Shown here piece after piece: positions 26,504 through 35,418 of a stretch of DNA of 64,000 nt. The notes beneath the pieces are model-generated. The model saw only the letters and a list, made by a program, of their open reading frames with translations. It did not search any database and was not told the DNA's origin. Where the stretch lies: contig JAGNJW010000002.1 of assembly GCA_018000455.1 (NCBI GenBank), positions 124,001 to 188,000 of the forward strand. The letters run 5' to 3'. Source of the DNA: Acidobacteriota bacterium. GTDB lineage: Bacteria > Acidobacteriota > Vicinamibacteria > Vicinamibacterales > UBA2999. Position 1 is the first letter of the stretch, and each line of letters opens with the position of its first letter. Position numbers and translations under genes: made by a program.

Positions 26504-29311
26504 GTGTTGGCCACTGTCCGGATCTTCAAAGTCGCAGAGCTGCTGGGCACGACCAGCCAGGAAGTCCTCCAGCTGCTCAAGCAGAACCACGGCATCGAGC
26601 TGAAGAGCGCCTCGAGCACCGTGGAGGAGATCGTGGCGCGCCAGTTTGTCGAACGACTGGCGCGGCAGCGCGGGATCGAGCTGCCGAAGGGCGACATCCT
26701 GTCGGACACGGCAGTCAGGGCCGCCAAGGCCAAGACGGCGTCGGCCAAGAAGGGGCACGCCCCGGAGCCGGCCAAGCCGGCCGGACCGCCGCTGCCACCG
26801 CCGCGGCTCGTCCGCACGGTCAAGCCGCCGGCGCCCGCCGAGCACGACTTGCCCGGCCACGAAGCATTGGCGGCCGAAGCCCCGGTGCCGGCCGCCGAGA
26901 TCGCACCGGCGCCGCCTGTCGACGCCGAGGCCCCCGAAGAGACGGCGGCACCAGCCGCTCATCAGCCTGAACCCGACACGGCGGGGCCGGTGGAAACGCC
27001 GGCCATGGCGGCCGCGCCAGCCGCGGCGGCCGAGCCCCAGGTGGACGAGGCCGCTGCCTCTGAACCGCCGGCGCCGCCGGCGGCGCCCACCGGCCGCATC
27101 CTGCCACCGAGCTTGCGGTTGCGTATCGAAGAGCCGGGACAGGCCGTGCCGCAGGCGCGTCCGCTCGCGCCCGCCAAGCGTCCCCCGAGTCAGCCTCCCG
27201 CGCGCATCGTGGCGCCCCCGCCGCCGCGTCCGGTGACGCCCGGCTCGGGCGCACGCCCTCCGATGGGAGCACGGCCGCCCTATCCGGGTGCGCGTCCGTA
27301 TCCCACGACGCCGTCGGCGCTCGGCGGACCTCGCCCGCTGCCCTCGCAGCCCGTACGGCCCGGTCAAGGCCTGCCGCCGCGCCCCGGCACCTACCCGCAG
27401 CGCCCCGGCATGCCCTCACGTCCCCCCATGGGCCGGCCCGGCATGTATTCCCGTCCCGGCGGCCGCTCATCGGGACCACGCCGCGACGGCGGATCGCGCC
27501 AGGCGCCGCCGCCGCCGCCCGTCGCCCTGCCGCCGATCAGCCGCACGATCACGCTGGCCGAGGGCATGACCGTCAAGGATCTATCGGACAAGCTCGAAGT
27601 GCGCGTCAAGGACGTGCTGAAGGTGTTGCTCGACCGCCGGATGATGATGACCATCAACTCGGCGGTCGACATCGAGACGGCGCGCGAGGTGTCGCGGCAC
27701 TTCGGCGCCGAAGTCGAAACGCGTAGCTTCGAAGAAGAGCTGCTCGAGGTTGCGGCCGAAACGGCCGACGACAAGGACGCGGTCGCCCGCGCCCCCGTCG
27801 TTACCGTCATGGGGCACGTCGACCACGGCAAGACCACGCTGCTCGACTCGATCCGCACGACGCGAGTCGCCGAGCGCGAAGCCGGCGGCATCACCCAGCA
27901 CATCGGCGCCTATCTGGTCGGCGGGGTCGGCGAGAAGAAAGACAAGAGCATCGTCTTCCTCGACACGCCGGGCCACGAGGCCTTCACACTGATGCGCGCC
28001 CGCGGCGCCAAGGTGACCGACGTGGTCGTTCTGGTGGTGGCCGCTGACGACGGCGTCATGCCGCAGACGCGCGAGGCCGTCGACCACGCCAAGGCCGCCA
28101 ACGTGCCGATCATCGTGGCCGTCAACAAGATCGACAAGCCCGGCGCCAATCCCGAAGTGGCGAAGCGCCAGCTGGCCGACCTCGGCCTGATGCCCGAGGC
28201 CTGGGGCGGCACGACGGTGTTCGTGGAAGTCTCGGCCAAGCAGAAGACCAACCTCGAGTCACTGCTCGAGATGATCCTGCTCGTCACCGAAATCAGCGAG
28301 CTCAAGGCCAACCCGAAACGGTCGGCGGTCGGCACCGTGCTCGAAACGAAGCTGGACCGCGGCCGCGGACCGGTGGCCACGGTACTCGTGCAGGACGGCA
28401 CCCTCAGCGTCGGCGACAACATCATCGCCGGCCCGGTCGTGGGCCGCGTGCGTGCACTGCTCGACGATCGGGGACGGCCGACGAAGACGGCCGGACCGTC
28501 CACGCCGGTCGAAGTGCTCGGCCTCGAGACACTGCCCTCCCCGGGCGATTCGTTCCAATCGGTGTCGGATCCGGCCAAGGCACGGCAGATCGCGATGTTC
28601 CGTCAGGCCAAGGCCAAGGAAAAGTCGCTGGTCGCCAAGGGCAGCCGTCTGACGCTCGAGACCCTGCAGGCTCAGATGGCCGAGGGCGGCATGAAGGAAC
28701 TGCCGATCATCGTCAAGGCCGACGTACAGGGATCGGCCGAAGTACTGGCCAACTCGCTCGACAAGCTGTCGACCGAGAAGGTCAAGGTCAAGATCATCCA
28801 CTCGGCGGTGGGCGCCATCAACGAGTCGGACGTGCTGCTGGCCACGGCCAGCAACGCCATCATCATCGGCTTCAACGTGCGGCCGGACAGAAACGCTGCC
28901 GACATTGCCGACCGCGAGAAGGTCGACATCCGCCACCACACCGTCATCTACACGGTGACTGAGGAAATCGAAAAGGCCATGGCGGGCCTGCTCGATCCGA
29001 CCTTCAAGGAAGTGCGGTTGGGTGCCGCCCAGGTGCGCGACATCTTCAAGGTGCCGAAGGCCGGCACCATCGCCGGCTGCATGGTCAGCGAAGGCCGCAT
29101 CACGCGTCAGGGCGACGCGCAGGTGCGCCTCTTCCGCGACGGCGCGGTCGTCTGGGAGGGCAAGCTGGCCTCGCTGCGCCGCTTCAAGGATGACGTCAGC
29201 GAGGTCAAGACCGGTTTCGAGTGCGGTATCGGCCTGGCCGGCTACAATGACATCAAAGTTGGTGACGTCATCGAAGTCTTCCAGATGGAGCGCGTCGCGA
29301 CCACCGCCTAG
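26504..29311 (+). CDS. infB: Translation initiation factor IF-2
   Basis: The 935-residue GTPase delivers initiator tRNA to the ribosome. The N-terminal IF2N domain reads [25 protein letters not shown] very long Pro/Ala/Arg-rich linker follows (about residues 80-345), then a second IF2N domain and the G domain with [16 protein letters not shown] near residue 435, DTPGHEAF and NKIDKP. Domains 2 to 4 end with [14 protein letters not shown]. The start is either GTG 26504 or TTG 26507; the latter gives the family-like [13 protein letters not shown] and better spacing (6 bases) from AGGGG. It follows nusA by 24 bases. Confidence 0.96.
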   Translation: MLATVRIFKVAELLGTTSQEVLQLLKQNHGIELKSASSTVEEIVARQFVERLARQRGIELPKGDILSDTAVRAAKAKTASAKKGHAPEPAKPAGPPLPPPRLVRTVKPPAPAEHDLPGHEALAAEAPVPAAEIAPAPPVDAEAPEETAAPAAHQPEPDTAGPVETPAMAAAPAAAAEPQVDEAAASEPPAPPAAPTGRILPPSLRLRIEEPGQAVPQARPLAPAKRPPSQPPARIVAPPPPRPVTPGSGARPPMGARPPYPGARPYPTTPSALGGPRPLPSQPVRPGQGLPPRPGTYPQRPGMPSRPPMGRPGMYSRPGGRSSGPRRDGGSRQAPPPPPVALPPISRTITLAEGMTVKDLSDKLEVRVKDVLKVLLDRRMMMTINSAVDIETAREVSRHFGAEVETRSFEEELLEVAAETADDKDAVARAPVVTVMGHVDHGKTTLLDSIRTTRVAEREAGGITQHIGAYLVGGVGEKKDKSIVFLDTPGHEAFTLMRARGAKVTDVVVLVVAADDGVMPQTREAVDHAKAANVPIIVAVNKIDKPGANPEVAKRQLADLGLMPEAWGGTTVFVEVSAKQKTNLESLLEMILLVTEISELKANPKRSAVGTVLETKLDRGRGPVATVLVQDGTLSVGDNIIAGPVVGRVRALLDDRGRPTKTAGPSTPVEVLGLETLPSPGDSFQSVSDPAKARQIAMFRQAKAKEKSLVAKGSRLTLETLQAQMAEGGMKELPIIVKADVQGSAEVLANSLDKLSTEKVKVKIIHSAVGAINESDVLLATASNAIIIGFNVRPDRNAADIADREKVDIRHHTVIYTVTEEIEKAMAGLLDPTFKEVRLGAAQVRDIFKVPKAGTIAGCMVSEGRITRQGDAQVRLFRDGAVVWEGKLASLRRFKDDVSEVKTGFECGIGLAGYNDIKVGDVIEVFQMERVATTA

Positions 29312-29332
29312 CGGGGCCGCCGCGAGGGGACG

Positions 29333-29614
29333 ATGGCCGTCGTGCTGCTGACGATCGAGCTGCACGTCCCTTTCGCGCAGTCCCTCAAGGACAAGCGGAT
29401 GATCCTGCGCAGCGTGAAGGATCGCGCCGCCAAGTTCAACGTCAGCGTGGCCGAGATCGATCATCACGATCTCTGGCAGCGCGCCACCCTCGGCGTCGTC
29501 GCCATCGCGACCGACGGCGCGCACGCCGAGCGCGAGTTGCAGGCCGTGGTGAACGAAATCGAGCGCCACGAGCCCGGTTTCATCACGCGCACCCAGGTCG
29601 AGCACCTGGCATGA
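29333..29614 (+). CDS. DUF503 family protein (YlxP-like)
   Basis: The 93-residue protein matches the DUF503 family: VLLTIELHVPFAQSLKDKRMILRSVKDR at the N terminus and VSVAEIDHHDLWQRATLGVVAIATD in the middle. Members sit between infB and rbfA in many bacteria and are thought to act in ribosome assembly or translation; the exact function is unknown. It lies 21 bases after infB. Confidence 0.92.
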   Translation: MAVVLLTIELHVPFAQSLKDKRMILRSVKDRAAKFNVSVAEIDHHDLWQRATLGVVAIATDGAHAERELQAVVNEIERHEPGFITRTQVEHLA

Positions 29615-29655
29615 AGTCGGGGCCCGGGAGCCGAGCCCCACGACCCAAGCCCCGC

Positions 29656-29661
29656 TAGAAT
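29656..29661 (+). promoter_or_regulatory. -10 box (TAGAAT) directly before rbfA
   Basis: TAGAAT ends 5 bases before the rbfA ATG, so an internal operon promoter could make a leaderless rbfA transcript. No Shine-Dalgarno sequence is seen between. The -35 region is not convincing. Confidence 0.4.
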
Positions 29662-29666
29662 CAATC

Positions 29667-30125
29667 ATGCCCCTCAGCCATCGCACCGAGCGGATCGCCG
29701 AGCAACTGCGCGAAGAGGTCAGCCAGATCCTCGCCACTGAAGTGGCAGACCCGGGCGTGGGGCTGGTCACGGTGACACGCGTCAAGCTGACGCCCGACCT
29801 GTCACTCGCCCGCGTCTACTGGACGCTGCTCGGCGACGCCGCCGAGCGCAAGCGCACGGTCAAAGCGCTCGAGCGCGCAGCCCCGTTCGTCCGCCACGTG
29901 CTGGCGACGCGCGTCATGCTCCGGCGAGTGCCCGAAGTCCACTTCCAGTACGACGAGGGCCTCGCCGCGCATCAGCGCGTCGAGGAGATCCTGCACGAGA
30001 TTCACGAGGAAGAGGCGGCCCGGGCGCCGGCACTCCAGGCCGAGCCGGTAGCCGACGATGTCAGCGCCGACGAGGCAGCGCCGACGACCTCACCTGACAC
30101 GCATGATCCCGACACCACGGCCTGA
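29667..30125 (+). CDS. rbfA: Ribosome-binding factor A
   Basis: The 152-residue protein has the KH-like RbfA fold: RTERIAEQLREEVSQILATEV, VTVTRVKLTPDLSLARVYWT and PEVHFQYDEGLAAHQRVEEILHEI. It acts in late 30S maturation and cold adaptation. A 30-residue acidic, proline-rich tail extends past the usual end, and the nrnA gene starts inside this tail, overlapping by 23 bases. Confidence 0.95.
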   Translation: MPLSHRTERIAEQLREEVSQILATEVADPGVGLVTVTRVKLTPDLSLARVYWTLLGDAAERKRTVKALERAAPFVRHVLATRVMLRRVPEVHFQYDEGLAAHQRVEEILHEIHEEEAARAPALQAEPVADDVSADEAAPTTSPDTHDPDTTA

Positions 30126-31098
30126 TCCGGCGCTCGCTGAGATCGTGGCGCGGCTCACCCGCGCCTCCAGGATCGTCGTCGCCTCGCATGAGCGGCCCGA
30201 CGGCGACGCCATCGGCTCGGGCTTGGCGCTCGTGCTGGCGCTTCGGGCCATCGGCAAGGAGGCGCAGATGGCGGTGTGCGCCGTGCCACCCGCCAATCTG
30301 CAGCCGTTCCCGGCCGTGGACAACCTCTGGATCACTGGCCAGGTTGACGAGGCGTTCGACGCGGCCGTCATCATGGAATGCGGCGATCTCGCACGCACCG
30401 GCATCACCGGACTGGACCGCTCTCCGGTTCTGAACATCGATCACCATCCGGGAAATACGCGCTACGGGGTGGTGAACTGGGTCGACGAATCGGCGGCCGC
30501 TTGCGGCGAGCTGGTCTACGTGCTCATCACGGCCCTCGGCGCACCGGTGACCGCCGACGTCGCGACGCACATCTATCTGGCGATCCTGACCGACACCGGC
30601 TCGTTCCACTTCTCGCACCTCTCGCCGCGCACCTTCGACATCGCGGCCCGATGTGTGGAGGCGGGCGCGCGGCCCGAGTGGATCGCGCGCACGCACTACG
30701 ACAGCCATCGGATGGCGCGGGTACACCTCTTTGGCAGCGTGCTCTCCGGGATGGTGGTCGACCCGTCTGGGCAGATCGCTCTGCTCACCATGACACCCGA
30801 TATGGCAGCCGACGCCGGCGGCAGCTACGACGACACCGAAGGCCTCATCAACTTCCCGCTGTCGGTGAAGGACGTGCGCGCGGTGGCCTTCTTCAGGCAG
30901 GCCGACAGGCCGGAGCAATGGCGCGTGAGCCTGCGCTCGAAGGGCGCGGTCGACGTCGGCGCGCTCGCCACGACCCGCGGTGGCGGCGGGCACAGAAACG
31001 CGGCGGCCTGTTCGCTGACCGGCCCGATCGAGGCGCTGCGGGCCGAGCTCATGCAGGCGCTCACCGCGGCCGTGGCCGACGCCCCCGCCGAACCGTGA
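30103..31098 (+). CDS. nrnA: DHH/DHHA1 phosphoesterase (NrnA-like oligoribonuclease/pAp phosphatase)
   Basis: The 331-residue enzyme has the DHH motifs SHERPDGDAIGS, VIMECGD, LNIDHHPGNTRYG and AILTDTGSFHFSH, and the C-terminal DHHA1 domain with TTRGGGGHRNAAACSL. NrnA degrades short RNAs and dephosphorylates pAp; its place between rbfA and truB is common in bacteria. The ATG at 30103 gives a family-like start; the frame also opens at 30058. Its stop overlaps the truB start (GTGA). Confidence 0.92.
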   Translation: MIPTPRPDPALAEIVARLTRASRIVVASHERPDGDAIGSGLALVLALRAIGKEAQMAVCAVPPANLQPFPAVDNLWITGQVDEAFDAAVIMECGDLARTGITGLDRSPVLNIDHHPGNTRYGVVNWVDESAAACGELVYVLITALGAPVTADVATHIYLAILTDTGSFHFSHLSPRTFDIAARCVEAGARPEWIARTHYDSHRMARVHLFGSVLSGMVVDPSGQIALLTMTPDMAADAGGSYDDTEGLINFPLSVKDVRAVAFFRQADRPEQWRVSLRSKGAVDVGALATTRGGGGHRNAAACSLTGPIEALRAELMQALTAAVADAPAEP

Positions 31099-32003
31099 CC
31101 GCCTCCCCCGACGGCGTCCTCATCGTCGACAAGTCGGCGGGGCCGACCTCGCACGACGTGGTGGCCGTCGGCCGCCGTGCCCTCGGCACCTCGCGTGTCG
31201 GCCACACCGGCACGCTCGACCCTTTGGCGACGGGCGTGCTCGTGCTCGTTGCCGGACGCGCGACCAGGCTGGCGCGCTTCATGGCCAACGACGAGAAGGA
31301 GTACGAGGCACGTGTCGCCTTCGGGCGGTCGACGACGACCTATGACGCCGAAGGCGCGACCACCGGCCAGACGGGCCGGGTGCCGGATCGGGCGACGCTC
31401 TCGGCTCTGCTGGCCTCCAGGGTCGGTGCGCAGCTCCAGACGCCTCCCGCCTATTCGGCCAAGAAGGTCGGCGGCGAGGTGGCCTACAGCGCCGCACGGC
31501 GCGACGCGCCCTTGACCCTGCGCCCCGTCACGGTGACCGTCCATGCACTGTCCCTCGAGGCCTACGACGACGGAGTCGCCACCGTCAGAATGCGGGTCTC
31601 CGCCGGCTTCTACGTGCGGGCCCTGGCCCACGAGCTCGGCGAAGTACTCGGCACTGGCGCGTATCTCGCTGGGCTTCGGCGCACACGCGCCGGCAGTTTC
31701 GACCTGGGCGGCGCCGTCGGCTGGGAAGCCCTGGCCACCGCGGCGCGCGGCACCTTGGCCGCTGCGCTCTTGCCGGTCGATCACTTGCTGCCGGCCCTGC
31801 CGGCGGCGACGCTCACGCCCGAGGCGGCGCGAAGGGTCCGTCACGGCCAAAGCGTGCAGGCCGCGATCTCGGACGACAGCGTCACCGGTCCAGTTCGGCT
31901 CCTCGACGACCTGGGTCACCTGCTCGGCATCGCCGAAGCGAGGCCGGGGCCCGTGGGCGCCGGCGCGCTCAGGTTTTTGCAGCCAGTCGTCGTCCTGAGC
32001 TAA
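31095..32003 (+). CDS. truB: tRNA pseudouridine(55) synthase TruB
   Basis: This 302-residue enzyme makes pseudouridine 55 in the T-loop of tRNAs. Motifs: DGVLIVDKSAGPTSHDVV, HTGTLDPLATGVLVL (catalytic Asp in TLDP), QTPPAYSAKKVGGEVAY and VSAGFYVRALAHELGEVLG. The C-terminal domain ends with a PUA-like part. The GTG start overlaps the nrnA stop by 4 bases. Its stop codon TAA is part of the TAAGAT -10 box for rpsO. Confidence 0.95.
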   Translation: MTASPDGVLIVDKSAGPTSHDVVAVGRRALGTSRVGHTGTLDPLATGVLVLVAGRATRLARFMANDEKEYEARVAFGRSTTTYDAEGATTGQTGRVPDRATLSALLASRVGAQLQTPPAYSAKKVGGEVAYSAARRDAPLTLRPVTVTVHALSLEAYDDGVATVRMRVSAGFYVRALAHELGEVLGTGAYLAGLRRTRAGSFDLGGAVGWEALATAARGTLAAALLPVDHLLPALPAATLTPEAARRVRHGQSVQAAISDDSVTGPVRLLDDLGHLLGIAEARPGPVGAGALRFLQPVVVLS

Positions 32004-32006
32004 GAT
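31977..32006 (+). promoter_or_regulatory. Promoter of rpsO(-pnp)
   Basis: TTGCAG (31977-31982) and TAAGAT (32001-32006) are 18 bases apart. The start site near 32013 would leave an 80-base leader before rpsO. Confidence 0.5.
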
Positions 32007-32012
32007 GAAGGG

Positions 32013-32093
32013 TCATCCTGCGATCGAAATCGCAGACATACGGCGGCGCGGAGCGGCGGCAGGCCGTCCTCTGGGCCGTACGTGGAGGCAGAA
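32013..32093 (+). promoter_or_regulatory. Structured rpsO leader (possible S15 autoregulatory element)
   Basis: The leader holds a perfect 6-bp stem with tetraloop, TGCGAT-CGAA-ATCGCA (32019-32034). A second pairing, TACGGC (32039-32044) with GCCGTA (32075-32080), would close just before the GGAGG ribosome site (32084-32088). S15 is known to repress its own translation through varied leader folds; this one is a candidate by position and shape only. Confidence 0.4.
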
Positions 32094-32363
32094 GTGGCAC
32101 TAGCGAAAGACAAGAAGACCGCACTCATTGATTCGTATCGCACGCACGGCACCGACACCGGATCGCCCGAAGTCCAGGTGGCGATTCTCAGCGAACGCAT
32201 CACCTACCTGACCGAGCACTTCAAGAGCCACGCGAAGGACCACCACTCACGCCGCGGCCTCCTGAAGCTCGTCGGCCAGCGCCGGCGCCTGCTCGATTAC
32301 CTGAAGAGCAAGGACACCGACCGGTACGCGGAGCTCATCAAGAGGCTCGGCATCCGCAAGTAG
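32094..32363 (+). CDS. rpsO: 30S ribosomal protein S15
   Basis: The product has 89 residues, exactly the length of S15, and the family motifs [20 protein letters not shown] and [20 protein letters not shown]. The GTG at 32094, 5 bases after GGAGG, is the start; a GTG four codons earlier would overlap the ribosome site. S15 binds 16S rRNA early in 30S assembly. It is followed by pnp, the usual order. Confidence 0.97.
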   Translation: MALAKDKKTALIDSYRTHGTDTGSPEVQVAILSERITYLTEHFKSHAKDHHSRRGLLKLVGQRRRLLDYLKSKDTDRYAELIKRLGIRK

Positions 32364-32507
32364 CCGCGTCCACTGCGCGGGAGTCCTCCCGCCGTCAGCG
32401 CGATAGCAACAGGATCGGCGACGGTCACCGCGCTCCGCACCATGCGGAGGCCCGGGGCCGTCGCGCCGACAAGTCCGGGGAACGTGACCCCGGCATCGAG
32501 GTTTCCA

Positions 32508-34694
32508 ATGATCAAGCGCGAGATTCAGATCGGTCAGCAATCCCTCTCCATCGAGACTGGACGGCTGGCCAAGCAGGCCGACGGTTCGGTCATCGTCCGC
32601 CAGGGCGACACCATGGTGCTCGTCGCCGCCTGTCATGCGGCCAGTCCCCGCGAAGGCATCGATTTCCTGCCGCTGACGGTGGACTATCGCGAGAACACCT
32701 ACGCCTCGGGCCGCATCCCGGGCGGCTTCTTCAAGCGCGAGGGCAAGGCGACCGAGAAAGAGACGCTGACGTGCCGCGTCATCGACCGGCCGATTCGCCC
32801 GCTGTTTCCGACGGGTTGGAGTTTCGAGACGCAGATCATCGCGTCGGTGATCTCGGCCGATACCGACAACGACGGCGACGTGCTCGCCCTCACCGGTGCG
32901 TCCGCCGCACTCGCGCTCTCGGAAATGCCTCTCGCGAAGACGATTGCCGGCGTGCGCGTCGGACTGGTTGACGGGCAGTACATCGTCAACCCCAGTTATC
33001 CGCAGCGCAAGCAGAGCCGCCTGGACCTCGTGGTGGCCGGCAGCGTGGACGGCATCGTGATGGTCGAAGCCGGCGCCCAGGAGGTCTCCGAAGAGGAGGT
33101 CATCCACGCGCTCGAGACCGCCCACGCGGCCATCAAGCAGATCTGCGAGATGATCGACGGCTTGGCCAAGGAGGCGGGCCGCAAGAAGCTTCCGAAGCCC
33201 GAAGTGAAGGTCGACGAGGCCTTCGAGAAGGCCATCGCCGCAGCGGCGCTCAAGCCGCTCACCGATGCCATGCGCATCAAGGGGAAGCTCGAGAACTACG
33301 CCACGGTCGCCAAGGTCGGCAAGGACGTCATCGCTGGCCTGCCGGAAGACCAGGCCGCCCGCAAGGGCGAGGCCAAAGGCATCCTGCACGACCTGCAGGA
33401 GAAGGTGCTGCGCGACGAGGTCCTCGAGCGCGGCGTCCGGCTCGACGGCCGCAAGTTCGACGAGATCCGCCCGATCACCATCGAGAACACGGTCCTGCCG
33501 CGCGTCCACGGTTCGTCGGTGTTCACGCGTGGCGAGACCCAGGCCCTCGTGACCGTGACGCTCGGCACGGCCGACGACCAGCAGAAGGTCGAGATGGTCG
33601 ACGGTGAGACCTGGAAGCGCTTCATGCTGCACTACAACTTCCCGCCTTACTCGGTCGGGGAGGTCAAGCCCATGCGCGGCCCGGGCCGCCGCGAAATCGG
33701 CCACGGCGCATTGGCCGAGCGCGCGCTCACCCCGATGATGCCGCTCGAGGCCGATTTCGCCTACACGGTGCGCATCGTGTCCGACATCCTCGAGTCGAAC
33801 GGCAGTTCGTCGATGGCGTCGGTGTGCGGCGGCTCACTGGCGATGATGGACGCCGGCGTGCCCATCAAGTCGGCAGTGGCGGGCGTCGCCATGGGCCTCA
33901 TCATGGACGAGGCCAGCGGCAAGTACGCGGTGCTGAGTGACATCGCGGGCGCCGAAGATCACTACGGCGACATGGACTTCAAGGTCGCAGGCACCGCCGA
34001 GGGCATCACTGCCCTACAGATGGACATCAAAGTGACCGGCATTTCGTCCGAGGTCATGCGCGCCGCACTGACGCAGGCTCGCGCCGGACGGCTCCACATC
34101 CTGGGCATCATGCAGCAGTCACTGCCGGCCACGCGCGCCAACATGTCGGCCTACGCGCCGCGCATCGTGACGATCAAGATTCCCGTCGACAAGATCCGCG
34201 ACGTCATCGGGCCGGGCGGCAAGATGATCCGCAGCATCATCGAGAAGACGGGCGTCAAGATCGACGTCGAGGACAGCGGTCAAGTCAACGTGGCGTCGGC
34301 CGACGAGGCCGCCGCCGCCAAAGCGATCGGCATGATCCAGGAGCTGACCGCCACGCCCGAGCTCAACAAGACCTATCTCGGCAAGGTGCAGCGCATCACC
34401 GACTTCGGCGCCTTCGTCGAGATCATGGCCGGCACCGATGGGCTGCTGCACGTCTCGGAGATCGCGAACCACCGCGTGAAGGACGTGCGCGACGAGCTCA
34501 AGGAAGGCCAGCAGATCCTCGTGAAGGTCATCAACATCGACCCGACCGGTAAGATCCGACTCAGCCGCAAGGCGCTGCTGCCCTCCGAAGGCGGTCCGCC
34601 CGCTGCCGAGCCTGGCAGTGAAGCGGCGGCGGGCGATGATAGCGCCGACCGGCCGCGCGGCCCACGCCGCGATCGCGGCCCGCGCCGCGAGTAA
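32508..34694 (+). CDS. pnp: Polyribonucleotide nucleotidyltransferase (PNPase)
   Basis: The 728-residue enzyme degrades RNA from the 3' end using phosphate. Two RNase PH domains are visible (SGRIPGGFFKREGKATEKE at about 75; MSVCGGSLAMMDAGVP region near 445 and DMDFKVAGTAEGITALQMDIK near 490), then a KH domain (IRDVIGPGGKMIRSIIEKTG) and an S1 domain (FGAFVEIMAGTDGLLHVSEI). The ATG at 32508 has GAGG 7 bases upstream; the frame opens 22 codons earlier in the leader. The 144-base gap after rpsO contains GC-rich inverted segments but no gene. Confidence 0.96.
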   Translation: MIKREIQIGQQSLSIETGRLAKQADGSVIVRQGDTMVLVAACHAASPREGIDFLPLTVDYRENTYASGRIPGGFFKREGKATEKETLTCRVIDRPIRPLFPTGWSFETQIIASVISADTDNDGDVLALTGASAALALSEMPLAKTIAGVRVGLVDGQYIVNPSYPQRKQSRLDLVVAGSVDGIVMVEAGAQEVSEEEVIHALETAHAAIKQICEMIDGLAKEAGRKKLPKPEVKVDEAFEKAIAAAALKPLTDAMRIKGKLENYATVAKVGKDVIAGLPEDQAARKGEAKGILHDLQEKVLRDEVLERGVRLDGRKFDEIRPITIENTVLPRVHGSSVFTRGETQALVTVTLGTADDQQKVEMVDGETWKRFMLHYNFPPYSVGEVKPMRGPGRREIGHGALAERALTPMMPLEADFAYTVRIVSDILESNGSSSMASVCGGSLAMMDAGVPIKSAVAGVAMGLIMDEASGKYAVLSDIAGAEDHYGDMDFKVAGTAEGITALQMDIKVTGISSEVMRAALTQARAGRLHILGIMQQSLPATRANMSAYAPRIVTIKIPVDKIRDVIGPGGKMIRSIIEKTGVKIDVEDSGQVNVASADEAAAAKAIGMIQELTATPELNKTYLGKVQRITDFGAFVEIMAGTDGLLHVSEIANHRVKDVRDELKEGQQILVKVINIDPTGKIRLSRKALLPSEGGPPAAEPGSEAAAGDDSADRPRGPRRDRGPRRE

Positions 34695-34725
34695 GCGGCA
34701 CGTCACGGCAAACAGTCGTCGCAAT

Positions 34726-34753
34726 GCAGGGCGGGCCCACGGGTCCGCCCTGC
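34726..34753 (+). terminator. Hairpin terminator after pnp
   Basis: GCAGGGCGG (34726-34734) pairs with CCGCCCTGC (34745-34753), and GCCC/GGT extends the stem inside. No U-tract follows (gtgtgtctg). Confidence 0.6.
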
Positions 34754-34800
34754 GTGTGTCTGCCCCATCACGGGCAGATCTCCAACCCCTGGAAGCCGCG

Positions 34801-34806
34801 TAGAAT
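34801..34806 (+). promoter_or_regulatory. -10 box (TAGAAT), leaderless type
   Basis: TAGAAT ends 6 bases (taaacc) before the ATG at 34813. There is no ribosome site, so the transcript probably begins at the AUG. Confidence 0.5.
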
Positions 34807-34812
34807 TAAACC

Positions 34813-35178
34813 ATGAACCGCACCTGGGTCGGAGTCCTCGCTCTGGCGCTCGGAGCCATCGTCGCCACTGCCGCCGCCGCGCAGGATGCGGCTCCAAACC
34901 GGCGGGCGTTCACGGTGGTCGCCCGCGACGGACGTTTCGAGCCCGACCGCCTCGACGTGTCGAAGAACGACCTCGTCACCATCACCCTCCGGAGCGAGGG
35001 CGGGCCGATCAGCTTCGCGATCGACGCCTACCGCCTGATGAAGCGGGCTGGCGCCGGAGACACGGTGACGTTCGAGTTCCGCGCCGACCAGGCCGGCCGA
35101 TTCGCCTACTACTGTTCGCTGTCGAATGACGAGGAGTGCGCGACGATGAAGGGCACGCTGGTCGTCGCCGACCGCTAG
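34813..35178 (+). CDS. Exported cupredoxin-like protein with atypical ligands
   Basis: The 121-residue protein has a signal peptide (MNRTWVGVLALALGAIVATAAAA) and one cupredoxin domain like the C-terminal domain of nitrous-oxide reductase or cytochrome oxidase subunit II: FTVVARDGRFEPDRLDVSKNDLVTITLRS, then GDTVTFEFRADQAGRFAYYCSLSNDEECATMKGTLVV. The CuA or type I copper ligands are incomplete. The first His is replaced (ISFAID), the His after Cys is missing, and only Cys, a second Cys 8 residues later and Met remain. It may bind another metal or none. It is monocistronic. Confidence 0.78.
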   Translation: MNRTWVGVLALALGAIVATAAAAQDAAPNRRAFTVVARDGRFEPDRLDVSKNDLVTITLRSEGGPISFAIDAYRLMKRAGAGDTVTFEFRADQAGRFAYYCSLSNDEECATMKGTLVVADR

Positions 35179-35418
35179 CGCCGAGGGCACCCGACCTGGG
35201 CGGCCGGCGAGTCTGGTTCGGCTCCTTGGGACGGCCTCCCCGCAGGCCGACCTCAGTGTGTCTGAACACCCCACGCGGACTTCGGCGCCGCCTCGGCGTT
35301 TGACGTCTGATGCGTGCGCGGCCTGCTCCGGACGGCCGCGGGAGCCGGGCCAGCCCTTCGCCGTCGTTCACAGCGGGGAGAGTTCACGCCCAACTGAGAA
35401 CGGCTCTAGCGCCGAGGG
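35175..35418. repeat. 13-base direct repeats flanking a gene-free gap
   Basis: CTAGCGCCGAGGG occurs at 35175-35187 and again at 35406-35418. Each copy contains the stop codon of a neighbouring gene: TAG of the cupredoxin gene in the first, and the complement of the GDPD stop in the second. The 218 bases between hold no gene; an inverted CCTCGGCG lies at 35291-35298. No terminal inverted repeats or transposase remnants are seen, so the origin is unclear. Confidence 0.5.

Noticed and set aside
28259..29785. Long minus-strand open frame opposite infB, DUF503 and rbfA
   Set aside because: It spans three certain genes and has no recognisable motif or ribosome site; typical GC-rich shadow.
35188..35405. 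Miniature transposable element between the 13-base repeats
   Set aside because: The repeats fit a target duplication, but the inner ends lack terminal inverted repeats and 13 bases is long for common families, so I report only the repeats.
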